This document shows, in pieces, positions 34,783 to 47,100 of a stretch of DNA of 64,000 bases. Below the pieces are notes generated by a model. It had not been told where the DNA came from. It did no database searches and saw only the letters and a program-made list of their open reading frames with translations. Both the position numbers and the translations under genes were made by a program. This DNA is from Silene latifolia (taxonomy: Eukaryota > Streptophyta > Magnoliopsida > Caryophyllales > Caryophyllaceae). The DNA lies in the NCBI RefSeq assembly GCF_048544455.1, contig NC_133528.1, positions 48,145,502 through 48,209,501 of the forward strand, given 5' to 3'. The stretch's first letter is position 1, and every line of letters begins with the position of its first letter.

Positions 34783-36289
34783 ACAATGGCCAAATCCGAT
34801 ATGAAAGTAGACAAATAACAACTTATACTCGTAGATAAGAATTTTTCAACCCAAACTAGCACTAACAAGGCTCAGTGAGTCAGTGCATGTGTAGCCCTTT
34901 TCAGGTATAGTAGAAAACCTCTACTGCATTCGGGTTAGTCCAATGTTAAATTACATATGTAAATGCCTTAAAATCCCATGTTAACATCCCAAGACACCCC
35001 TATCTCCATTTATTAAGATTCCACAGTTAAGCTCAAAAGTATTGACAATATGCTATGTATCCATGAACATGCCATTTAAAACATGACCATTTTACAGCAG
35101 CTTCAAAATCAGACCAGACTTCTATCAACATTCTTTAAATCAAACATGGTTTTTAAGCCGAATTCTTCACCAACTAGCTTAATCTAAAGGTGCTAACATA
35201 TTAACACAAGTTTTTGAAAATAAAACCTAAATTTCCAGAGATCGCTCCAAGATCAGACCTTAACATAATCCAAAACAACAAGATCATCAGAAATGTTCAA
35301 GTGTTCAACACTAAAGACAAACAATCGGAAATCCAGCACATTAAACATGAAATCAAAAGACGAAATGAATCGAAAACTGATTAAATCATAATAAAATAAG
35401 AGAAAGAAATTAAATGACTTTACGACACTTGCAGACCACCATTGTTGCAAAGAGGAGTGATGTAACGTCTCGAGAATTGCTACGGATTATGTAATTATGG
35501 CATGATTAATTGACGAATTGATGATCATCGGTAAATTATAAGGAAATAGGAGAGGAATTGGGGGAAATTGAAGAATTAGGTCAAATAAAATTGAGATTAA
35601 TTCCTTACGAATTAGAAATTGTAAGTACGACATTAATTAAGAATCAAGGAACGAGAGAAGAACAAGTTAGTGTACTTATGGATGATAATGGAGGTCGAAA
35701 AGCTTAACGACAATGGCGGACGAATCTGAGTGAATGGCGAAACGAAGCTGAAGAGAGAAAAAGTGAACAGATTTTCTGAAGAGAGAAAAGTAAGCACCTT
35801 TGTTACTAAGGTAAGAAAGATTTTCTGGAGTCACAGATTTCAGTGATGACTTGATAGGCTTCGACTATGTTCTGTTCCCTATGTTTCCTGCAGCCTATAT
35901 GCGTGCATAAATAAGAGCGGTTAGAAAATAACTAGAAGATAATTAAATTCTTAACTACTGTAACTAATTGAAAGGGTCATAGCAAATTAAATGCTAACTG
36001 AAGTTGGTCGACTTGCAGGAGCCATGATATCTTCACGAGACTGAGTTATAATTACACTTTTTCTGGCTTTGAGGAGCTTAAGGCGATATGAAAGCTATTA
36101 CCGTGTCATGATTAATTCACTAATTAGTAAAAAAAGTCCAAATTTTATTAAAAACAACAAATTATGTCTAGCAAACAATATAAAGTACCATATAACAATA
36201 TAAAACAGTAGCCAAACGAGGGGAATGGGTTCAAAGGAGGGGGCCATGTAATGAATTGAGTATCCTAAGGTCCATATGAACCATACATC
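34783..36289. other. Element X middle, noncoding
   Basis: No gene recognised. The segment 35640-35790 resembles 38080-38220 (both contain GATAATGG, a GTCGAAAAGCT-like block and a GAAGCTGAAGA-like block), a diverged duplication near the right end of X. This hints at a second, related element end inside X. Confidence 0.55.
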
Positions 36290-36715
36290 TTAGTTTGTGA
36301 AACTAGAAGGTATTTTGTGAAATAAGCTCTAAGATTCACAAAACAAGCTCTAAGATTCACAAAACAAGGTTTGAGATTCACAAAATAAGGAAAAGAGCAA
36401 AACATGTGATTTCTACCACTTACGAGCAAATTTCAGAATATTACCTGCTAGGTTCACAAAACAAGCTCCAAGATTAAAACAACGTGGGGAACAGGTATCC
36501 TAAACTCTTAAGAAAACGAGTCCAAGCATTCAGTCCAAGTTTCACATTATCAGCTTCTAGTTTCACAATATTACCTCCAAGTTTCAAAAATATAAGGTAT
36601 ATGATTCACAAAAGTAGGAATTAAAAATCTTAAGCACAATTACAAGCATTCCGTCCACGTTTCAAGATATCACCTTCTACTTTCACAATATCACTATCTA
36701 GTTTCACAAATTGTT
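36290..36715. repeat. Inverted copies of the element X minisatellite
   Basis: Contains AAGATTCACAAAACAAG-type units, the reverse complement of the CTTGTTTTGTGAATCTT units at 32860-34075, so the two arrays can pair. Confidence 0.8.
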
Positions 36716-36843
36716 CACAAAAGCAGAAATAAAACTCGTAAGAAAGACAACCCTTAAAACTGGTTAGCATGCCAGTGTGCGTAGAATACAAGAGCTAAAC
36801 GCTATAACATGGGTATTGCTCACAGTCGTAGCTAGGCTGCCAT

Positions 36844-37125
36844 TTGTGCCAGACTACAGATGAGACATTCTATCATCTGTTTTTCCAAACTGAATACAGT
36901 TCTAAGCTTTTGAATTACATTGAGGAATGGATTGGGATCGAAATGAATAGAAATGATTACCTGATACTGAACTGCTGGAAAACGAACTTGGAGAAGAAAT
37001 ATATTCCTGCTGTGATCAATGCTTGTGTGTATGCTGTTGGATGCAACGCAATAAAACCAAATTTAAGAACTGTATACTCAGGCCTACAGTGGTTGCTGAT
37101 CAGATCAAAAGGGAAACAAAACTAA
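36844..37125 (+). pseudogene. LINE ORF2 zinc-binding (zf-RVT) fragment in element X
   Basis: The frame reads CQTTDETFYHLFFQTEYSSKL and YIEEWIGIE, resembling the C..E..HLFF.C.YS..W core of the LINE C-terminal zinc-binding domain, followed by a basic end (RSKGKQN). One of the expected cysteines reads Thr. No poly-A tail follows, so it looks like captured or rearranged LINE sequence. It is similar in kind to, but not a copy of, the LINE at 27745. Confidence 0.5.
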
Positions 37126-37313
37126 GATGTGAACAAATGATGGAACAACCCCTGCAAAAAAAGAAGGATATCAATTGGATCTTGCGAGTCCATACTACAT
37201 AACTGTAATGTTTTATACAATAATTGGCTAAGTTGTAGCTCTATGATTTGCTATGGTTAAATATTTATTCTTGTGGAATGAGTATGAAATCGGTGCGTGT
37301 CTATGTTGCGTGT

Positions 37314-37860
37314 AAATTTTGGTAAAAGGAACATAATAATGTAATTAAAATCAGAAACAAAGCTAAAATAAAGACATTAACCTCTGAAATGACGAACAAA
37401 GCAAGTAGATTAACCTAAGAAGACAACAAATTGTTGGAACAGAAACTAAGTGATACCGCACAAACTAATAACAGATGACCGTATTTTTTTTGCAAAAAAT
37501 CGATTGAACACTTAAACACTAACACGTTTTAAAAGACAAAGGATGTACTGAAATTCGATCAAACCTCGAAAAATGGAAAAGCATAGCAAATTTTGGTAAA
37601 AGAAACATAATAATGTAATTTAAATCAGAAACAAAGCTAAAATAAAGACGGTAACCTCTGAAATGGCGAACAAATCAAGTAGATTAACCTAAGAAGATAG
37701 CAAATTCTTTGGAAGAAACTAAGTGATACCGCACAAACTAATAATGAGATGATTTGTATTTTTTTGGCAACAAATCGATTGAACACTTAAACACTAAGAC
37801 ATTTTAAAAGACAAAGGAGATATGAAATTCGATCAAACCTCAAAAATATGGAAAAGCGTA
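37314..37860. repeat. 274-bp direct tandem duplication in element X
   Basis: AAATTTTGGTAAAAG starts at 37314 and again at 37588, with high similarity across the unit (CAGAAACAAAGCTAAAATAA; GTGATACCGCACAAACTAAT). No gene. Confidence 0.85.
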
Positions 37861-38370
37861 GCAGAAGAACAGCGATAATAAGTAATAAAGGGAAAGGAAC
37901 ATACGAAGAAGCGGAGAGATCGATGTAAACCTGCAAACGAACAACGATGGAAGCAGTATGGATCGAAATGTAAATTAAATGAGCTTCAATTTATGAAATT
38001 AAATCAGTCAATTGAAAATTAGTGTGATTGAAACAGAATGAAAGCAGTATGGATCGAAATGTAAATTAGTTGATCTAAATTACCTAATTTCCGGATGACA
38101 ATGGTTGTAGAAAAGCATAGTGATAATGGCGATCGAAAAGCTCAATGATAATGGTGAAGACGGAGCTGAAGATGAAGCTCAGTTGAAGAAGATTTGAAGA
38201 GAGAGAAAATGACGAGTAAATGAGTTGAGTAAATGAAAGTAAATGGGTGGGTTAGTTGGAATTATATAGGGGGCACGTGGCATCATCTGGTGACTTTATT
38301 ATTTTTAGATCCAATGGTTTAGAATGGGTACAGCTACCTCACCCTAAGAAGGGTGCCTCACATGATTCAA

Positions 38371-38375
<5 letters not shown>

Positions 38376-38449
<74 letters not shown>
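38376..38449. repeat. (TA)n microsatellite, middle segment
   Basis: About 74 bp of TA repeat separating elements X and Y. The Tyr/Ile open frame across it is spurious. Confidence 0.97.
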
Positions 38450-39598
<1,149 letters not shown>

Positions 39599-39604
39599 AA
39601 TTAA

Positions 39605-39901
39605 AAAAAATTACATTAATAAAAATGCAATTCTTATATTTTCATAGAGAGTCTTATTCTCTTCTATGATATCCGTCCTCTCCTCCTTAGCTATTTGGAG
39701 GTTCCGTTCTGCAGATTGCTATATCGTCATATAGCCGCAACTCTTTCTTCGCTCCGTCAAGCCATCTTTTTTGGCGTCCTTCAAGACGGATCGAGCATCC
39801 ACAAGGTAGCTCCTGAAACTGTCCTCAATGTGGAGCAACCGGCGGATGAAACTGTTGTTGTTCTCGATCATAGTAAGAGTCTTAAGGATGATATCATTCA
39901 T
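39605..39901 (-). pseudogene. CACTA coding remnant, coiled-coil-like
   Basis: The minus strand reads MNDIILKTLTMIENNNSFIR and YLVDARSVLKDAKKDG, a stop, then QSAERNLQIAKEERTDII. The heptad-like charged sequence looks once-coding. No transposase domain is visible and I do not recognise the protein; it could be the tail of a CACTA second ORF. Confidence 0.4.
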
Positions 39902-40269
39902 TTTGTTGATGGAATTTGGAGTTTGTTTGAAAGATTAATTAGGGTTTATTTGGAGTTTGTTTTAGCAGTTAGGGTTTGGAGATGTATAGTGAGATAATGG
40001 AATGTTAGTTGAGATAATGCATGTATTTATACTAAGTAATGTGTGGTTTGAGTTGTTTTTTAATTAATATATATGTTAGGAAGTTGTGTCATAATCATCA
40101 TCATATCTCTCTCTGCTGCTTCAAATCTTATTATAACCCTTCTCATTCCATATTGTCCATTCATATGCACAGGGATGGCAGTAATAATGCATGCATCGAA
40201 ATTATAACGGGCCGTAATTATGCATGCATCTAGTAATATTTAATTTTATTTTATTTATTTTTTTAAAAA

Positions 40270-40544
40270 CAAACAACAACGGTTATTGATAAACAACCCG
40301 TTGCCTTTAGTTATAACAACGGTTTTTATATTACAACCCGTTGTTATAACTTTCCCCCCAAAATTGAGTCACACTTTCCACAACGGGTTTTTATACTTAA
40401 AACCGTTGTTAATAGTTTTAACAACGGGTTCCTTAAGAAAACCAACCGTTGTTAAAACCTTTTACAACGGACGCTTTAACAACGTCCGCTTTTTTATATA
40501 ACAACGGTTTTTAACCGTTGTTATAGCCTGTATCTGTAGTAGTG
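40270..40544. repeat. CACTA right subterminal repeats and terminus
   Basis: Around ten AACAACGG/CCGTTGTT motifs in facing pairs, ending in the terminal repeat GCCTGTATCTGTAGTAGTG. Confidence 0.88.
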
Positions 40545-40747
40545 CATTATATTGTGACATGTCATGTAACATGTGACATATGACAAAATTGACAAATGAC
40601 AAAATAAAATGGACCTTCCATTTTTTGTGTGTACCGAAAATTGGAGGGAGTATTAGGGTTTATATTGTGTTGTTTATTTTAAATGGAAACACAATGATTA
40701 AACTCTACATATAGCCATGCACACCTAGTTTGTCTTGGGTAGAATGT
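40545..40747 (+). repeat. Copia-2 3' LTR, part 2
   Basis: Resumes with the second CAT copy and matches the 5' LTR (about 22582-22783) until Athila-B inserts after AATGT (40743-40747). Confidence 0.94.
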
Positions 40748-42509
40748 TGATCGAGTCCATTTCGTGTTCACAATTAAGCATATGTGGTCGTTGGTCAATG
40801 GTCGATACAAAACACAATTTATACTTCACAAACAACTCTACAATTAGTAAAGAGGCAAGTAAAGGTCGGATCTCAAGGGACGGGTATTGAAATGAGAATT
40901 CTATTGTAACTAGTAGTGTCTAAGGGGTGTCACAAATTGAGTTGGTGTAGAAGGTTACTAAACTAAAATAGCAATGAAAATAAACTAGCAAGATGAATAA
41001 AATAAGGGGTGTAAACAATTGATTAAAGGCACTAGGGTGTCATGGGTTCATAGGGGAATCATGGGATATGATCATACAAACATGTTCTCAAATTATAAGC
41101 AAGCAATTATTGTTGTGATGGATTGAGTTGGGTTATATCTTACAATCCTAGGAAAGTTTGGGTCCCGGAGCCGAATCGATTAGATTGTACAACACCTACA
41201 AGTCGACTTAATCTTTCCTACTCAACACATGCATGGTCTAACAAGACTCGAGTTGGGTTATGTCTTACAAGTCAAGTTGAAAGGATAGAAGATGATAGTA
41301 AATGCAAGGATTCATAGGCTTAGCATTTCATCAAATATAACATGTGCATGTATTAAGATCAAAACAAGCAAGCAAATAAGATATGAAAGCATATTGATTT
41401 AAGCATGAATCATTCCCCATGTTGGTTTCCCCTAATCACCCATTAAACCCTAGCTAAGAGACTACTCACTCATTATCATATTGATCATGCTAGAAAGGTT
41501 GTCAATCATACTAACATAATGAAACATGATGAATAAATGAAAGTAATTAGCAATAATTAAAAAGGGATTAAGAGATTATACCTACTAATGATTCCAATAA
41601 TAAAGCAAGAATAATAGAAGTACTTGAATCCTAGATTGAGAGGTTGTCAATCTCCCAATAATAACCCAAATAATCTTCAATTACCCAAAATAAAGGAAGA
41701 ACAAGAGAGAGATTAAAGAACTAAAACTTGGATTAAAACTTGATTAATACTTGATTACAATATTGAAGAGAGATTTGATTGATATTAACTACACTAATTA
41801 TTGATAATAAGAACATGCTCCTCTAATTAGACTAATGGGGTATTTATAGTGAAAATTAGGGAGGATGCATTAGGGTTAACTAAGGGCTAAACTAGTAATT
41901 ACACTTTTTAAGTTGAGCAAGGAGACTCCAGTATTTTCTGAGAGAAGGGCTTCTCTAATCGTAGCTTTGAAGAATGAAAACGTCTTTGTCAGATGAAATC
42001 CGTGCGGATGGGAGTCGGGGACGGCCGGATCTGGGTGAGGAATCCGAGCGGATCCTTGGGCAAGACGCTCGGATTGGCGAGGGGGAATCCGAGCGGATTC
42101 CTTTGAGGGACGCTCGGATTGGGCTGGACGGACGGGCGGATTGTATACAATCCGTTCGGATTGTCTGGCAGCGTCAATTCTTCTTCTTTTCTTCCCTTTT
42201 CTTCATGAATTCCTTGGGGATTTCCTTGGGGACTCAAGGATCCTTTCTCAACATTGCTCTTCTACTATGATATGTACAAAGGCCTTCTAGTCTTGTCTCT
42301 CCTTGATGCTTGGTCATTGAATACAATCAATTTAGCCTCGTTTTGCCACGAAAATGCAAGATTCTTACTCCTTTCCTACCAAGGGATCAAAATCTCAAAG
42401 AATATGCAAAACAAAGAACTAAAGATAAGAAATGACCCAAATAGGCACTAAAAAGCATGGAAACAATGGTAATTCGGGGGCTAAATATGCGCCAATTATG
42501 GTCACATCA
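40748..42509 (-). repeat. Athila-B 3' LTR
   Basis: 1762 bp. It differs from the 5' copy by a few substitutions and 1-3-base indels. TATAAATA on the minus strand at 41841-41848 (51128-51135 in the other copy) is a likely promoter box. A palindrome cluster lies at 41997-42170. Confidence 0.95.
41997..42170. repeat. AATCCGNNCGGATT palindrome cluster, Athila-B left LTR
   Basis: About seven full or half sites: AATCCGTGCGGAT, AATCCGAGCGGAT (twice), AATCCGTTCGGATT and half-sites GACGCTCGGATTGG and GACGGGCGGATTG. The spacing is 20-30 bp. The same cluster is at 51288-51450 in the other LTR, and a related array lies at 46388-46760. Confidence 0.92.
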
Positions 42510-42548
42510 AATATCCCCAAACCGAACCTTTGCTCGTCCCGAGTAAAG
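42510..42548 (-). other. Athila-B polypurine tract and stem-loop
   Basis: On the minus strand a hairpin (42528-42548; core CTCG/CGAG around GGA, outer CTTT/AAAG) precedes GGTTCGGTTTGGGGATAT and the 3' LTR. Placement and sequence parallel Athila-A at 20371-20409. Confidence 0.82.
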
Positions 42549-44459
42549 AGGTGACAAAGACTAGGACCAATGCTAACCTAACCTAATAATAATAGCCGAT
42601 ATGAGACAATTAGCGGGTCTCACTCCGCCCCTTCAACTCACAACAAGACAACCATGAGGTAGGATGCCTTCTTGCAAGGCAAGGTGGGTCTTGCCAAAAT
42701 GGCGACACATCCAAACATTAAAGCACACAAAATCACATAATGGATGCATCTACAAAAAGAATAGCCACTTTCCTCATCTAAGTGGCGGAAATTATCTACA
42801 AGGGAAGCAATTCAAGGATACACAATCCTTCATAGATGCAATTTGTTCAAACTACTAAGCCTAGAAGGATACCAATAAATCACCTCCAAAAGGTGTCAAG
42901 CTAGGGTACCTTCGTCCTCAATCGTTAAATGCTTTTGTCAAGAGTAGACTCCCTATGGTGTTAGAAACACTGGAGGATCGCGGAATTCCCCCTCTTGCCT
43001 AGACAAGAAGAAGGGTCGTCCCCTCTCTACCATGCACAAAAATGGATACGATGGATAAAGGGATCGATAGATATTTGAGTTTCATTTTGGGAGTTTGCTT
43101 TCATTTTTGTTTTTCCCCCCAATTTCATTTGGCATTTGACATTTGAGAACACTTTCTTGCCATTTCTTTTGATTTTTGGCATTTCAATACTTGACAACTT
43201 TCAACTTTTTGCATTTCTTTTGAACATTTTCAAAGTCACCCCAATTAGTAACGAGGGTGCCTTGTATTTGAAGCTTAGGAGTTTTATTTTTGCTCCTCTT
43301 TTCATTTGATGCATTTTTGCAAACTTTCTTTCACTTTTCATTTCATTGAACTCAAATTGATTTCTTTTTGTGCCCATTCCCTTTGATGACAAAAATGTGG
43401 TAGAACATGGATGAATGATGGATGCATGCATGGTTTCAAGGGTCACCTTGGAATAAACGGTAGCCAAGGAGTTATCACACCACAAGGTACTCTTGACTAG
43501 GCCTTAAACCATGGGTCAAAGGATACTAGCATGACACATCCTAGGGTGTTTTACAAGTATTCTAACAAGCAAAGTCTTAAGAATAAAAAGCATCTACTAG
43601 GGCCTATATACACTTGTCAAGCTTCCCAAATAGACGGTTTCGCAAAATTTTCTAACATGCAAACTACATGCCATGATGCAACTAACATATACACATCCTA
43701 ATGCAAATGATTCTACCAACTAGTATGCCAAATAAACTAAATGCAAGTCCTAAGTTCACATTGTTTTACCGCATCAATCAAAATAAAGCCACATAGTCAT
43801 TAACATAAAGAGAAAAAAGGAGATTGGAAAGATCATACCATGCGGTCTTCAATATCCTCATGTCTCGGATGTGGCGTAGTCAATCAAAGTGAACAAGGAT
43901 AAACAAACACAATATATACAAGACAATATATACAAAGGAAATGAACTTGTTTTTGGTTTTTCAATTTTTTAATTTTTTTTGTTTTTTGAAATTTTTCAAT
44001 TTTTATGGTTTTTGAATAAAAGTTAAGTGTTAGAATTCCCATCCCCACACTAATATGGGCATTGTCCTCAATGGCCAAAATGATGGAAATTATGCAAAAA
44101 TGATGCATGATTTCTATACTAAATGCAATTCTACACTAAGCTATACTACATGATGCATGGTTTTTGTTATGACGGAGAGGATAATTTAGATTACCTCCCG
44201 TTGTGTATGCATTAACTTCCCCAAACCAAATAAGACACTATTGCTAATGTCAAAGCATGGGTATAGTTCATGCACACACTATGCTATGCATGAAACTAGA
44301 TTGTCATTTTGGATTTTCAAAATGGGAACAATAAAGAACACCTCAATGGAACCGAGGTGTGAGTCCTTTGATGTTGCTAGGACTAAACCAACAATGATCA
44401 AAATGAAATAAAATACAAAGAGATATAGACAAACCATGGGAGTGTAGGAGTCTCCAAGG
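42549..44459 (-). other. Athila-B 3' noncoding region
   Basis: 1.9 kb without a gene. It contains T-rich tracts (43080-43360, 43950-44020) and internal purine tracts on the minus strand, GTGTGGGGATGGG (about 44048) and GGTTTGGGGAAG (about 44225). Confidence 0.75.
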
Positions 44460-46047
44460 CTAGTCTTCCATCATGCTATCATCATCACCACTTCCCTCAT
44501 GAGAAGCGGTCACATTGCCACTTTCCTTGGCACTTTCTTCATCACTTTCTCCATCATCTTGCTCATCATCATCTTCACCATCTCCACTTGCTTCTTCCTC
44601 AATATTATCATCAATTTCTTCACCATTTCCAACAACCTCATTGTCTTCCACCACGTCCCTAGATGCACCCGGAAATAAGGCTTCTCTATCCGCCCAACTA
44701 GGCAAAGGACAAGATGGATCAAGGAGTCCTTGCCTAGCTAGATGTAGGAGGGGAGGATATTGAGCCAAATAAGCATTCTTCCGATCTTCATAAGCTTGCT
44801 TGTGCATGGCTTGCATAAGAAGAGTTACATAGTCTTTTCCAATTTCAATTCCTTGCGGTTTGAACTCTTCATACACAAAGGGGTAAGGCGGTATAACAAT
44901 GGAAGAGGAGGGAGTTGCATGATCACCCTTTTGTTGTTGAATGATGTACTCGGCTTCCTTGGATAGGGGAAGTAAATAGTTGGTCCGGTGGACACTAAGA
45001 CGGCAAATCTTTGCGGGTAAAGTGAATGATCGAGCCTCACTAGTAAGCCACCCATACTTGGTGTCAAGGGGATTGTGAGCAACCCACTTGAACTTGTTAA
45101 TCATGATGGACATATCAATAAGATGGCCACCTTCCTTTGCCTTGTACTTGTTATCCTTATTGAAATTAGGATCAAAGTGCTTGGCTAGGACCGTGACTAG
45201 GCCGCCATTAACAATAACGGTTGTACCCTTCTTCCCACTATCAACATGGAGCCATCTATCAACCAATAGCCTCAAAGAATTGTAAGGCTTGGTGTGAATT
45301 CTTCCAATATTCAAAGTTGATTCAAGGAGAATAAAATCGAGCCCTGTGAAATGATTGGTGTCTTTCCTAGCAATTATGGTATTTCCCACAACTTTGTGCC
45401 ATACTCTTATGCCCGGATGATGGACCAAAAGAGCACGACAAGCATGAAAATCTTCAAATTTCTTCCCGGAGATTGCCTCCCAAAGAGGCTCGGGGTCATA
45501 CTTCCCATATTGCTTATAATATTTTGTTCATCGCTAAGACCCAAAATTTCACCCAATTAGGAAAGGTAATGCGTCTACTAGTGTTAGCTAGACGAAACTC
45601 AATATTTTCCCTATTCTCAACTTTTGTCACTTTTAAAGAACTTAAGAATTCCAAGACAAGGGAGGGGTATGTTACTTCCTTCATTTCAAACAATTTCTTC
45701 AAACCCATGGCATTGAAAAAGGCTTTTGTTTGTTCAAGAACACCCAATTTCTCCAAAGCATCTTTACATATGAATTTGGTGGATTGAATTTGTTTCATAG
45801 CAAACTTGACAAATGTATTTCTATGGGTATCGGAAATGAAAGTTACCTCCGGATAATGCAAGAGTTGATCGATTACCGGAGTAGAAGGTGATGCTTCCAT
45901 AGAAATTTGTTGTTGTTGCACTTCCAAGTTTGGTGTTGATACCACCATTGCCAAAGCTTTCTTTGCTTGTAGAGCTTTTTGCCTTTGAGAGAGAGCCTTT
46001 GCTTTTGGTGCCTTTGTTGCCTTTGTTGCTCCCTTTGTTCTTGCCAT
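44460..46047 (-). pseudogene. Athila-B extra ORF (ATHILA ORF-1-like), one frameshift
   Basis: The first part (45514-46047) starts MARTKGATKATKAPKAKA, a basic N-terminus. The second part (44460-45428, open further upstream in its frame) begins around QYGKYDPEPLWEAISGKKF and FHACRALLVHHPGIRVWHK, continues with MINKFKWVAHNP and ends in a long acidic tail (EEASGDGEDDDEQDDGES). The junction near 45525 needs a one-base shift, so the roughly 520-residue gene is broken once. Genes of this type sit between gag/pol and the 3' LTR in Athila-like elements and are described as envelope-like or ORF-1; the function is not established. I see no clear transmembrane segment. Confidence 0.65.
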
Positions 46048-47100
46048 TTGATGAACTAACCAAGTAAAGAGTCAAAAATCTTCAATTTGTAGAATGCCCA
46101 AATCGATTTTGAAGGTGAAAGGCTTTGCCTTTATGAGAACAAAAATCGACTCAAAGGGTGAAGATTTTGTGCTTGGTTTTGATTGTTGTTGAAGATGGAG
46201 TGATTGATTTGTTGTTTGAAGGATGGTTTGATTTGATTTTGGTGGATTTTGTTGAGGGTTTTTGTTTATGAGATGGAGAGGATGAGGGTTTTGATATTGT
46301 GGGTAGTGTTTATGAATGAATGAATGAATGAATGAATGAAGGTGGGATGGGTTATAAAGAAGTCGAGATTTTTCAAGACGCAGGGACAATCCGTGCGGAT
46401 TTGGGCGCAATCCGTGCGGATTCTACAGCTTCAAAATTTTCAAAATCCCGCCTAGAGACGGGCGGATTCTGGGGAATCCGCTCGGATTCTTCTGTGATGG
46501 GACGGGCGGATTTCGTGCAGGACGGACGGATTCTAGTCCAGAGATTTTTCTTTGTTTTCTTCAGCTTCGAGACGGGCGTCTTGTTTAAAAGACGGACGGA
46601 TTCTGTGAGACGGGCGTCTTTCCAGAAATCCGCTCGGATTCTTTGACAGTCAAGAAAATTGCAATTTCAGCTCAGCCCAGGACGGGCGTCTTCTCAGCAG
46701 GACGCTCGGATCTTCTTCAAACGGGCGGATTCTCAGGAATCCGCTCGGATTCTTCTCTGTTGTACCCGGATTCACTTCATTCGTGCACAAACGCATTCCC
46801 TTATCATTCTTTCTTTCTTTCTTTCAAATCTTGTGTTCTTCATTGTGGGGGCACTACTAAGGCATGAATAGCCTAGGCAATTGCCATCCCCACACTAAGG
46901 TAAAGAACTACACATCAATTAAAATTGTTAATCCCTCCCTCACTTCTCTCTTTTCATGACAATTATTTTGATCAAAGTAAATAAAATCCAAAAATGACAA
47001 AAATGCAATACAAAAATTGAAAAGTAAGTTAGGGAGTTAGAAATATTTACAAGTGGTGGTTTAGGGAGGACTCCACCAAACTCTCATTCTTGGTGAGATG
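46048..47100 (-). other. Athila-B spacer between gag and extra ORF, with palindrome array
   Basis: No gene. 46388-46760 holds a dozen or more AATCCGNNCGGATT sites and GACGGGCGGATTC/GACGGGCGTCTT half-site variants. GAATGAATGAATG repeats lie at 46311-46340, and the minus-strand purine tract GTGTGGGGATGGC is at about 46888-46900. Confidence 0.85.

Noticed and set aside
41123..41317. 64-codon frame repeated at 50411-50605
   Set aside because: It is the same LTR sequence in both Athila-B LTRs, not a conserved gene.
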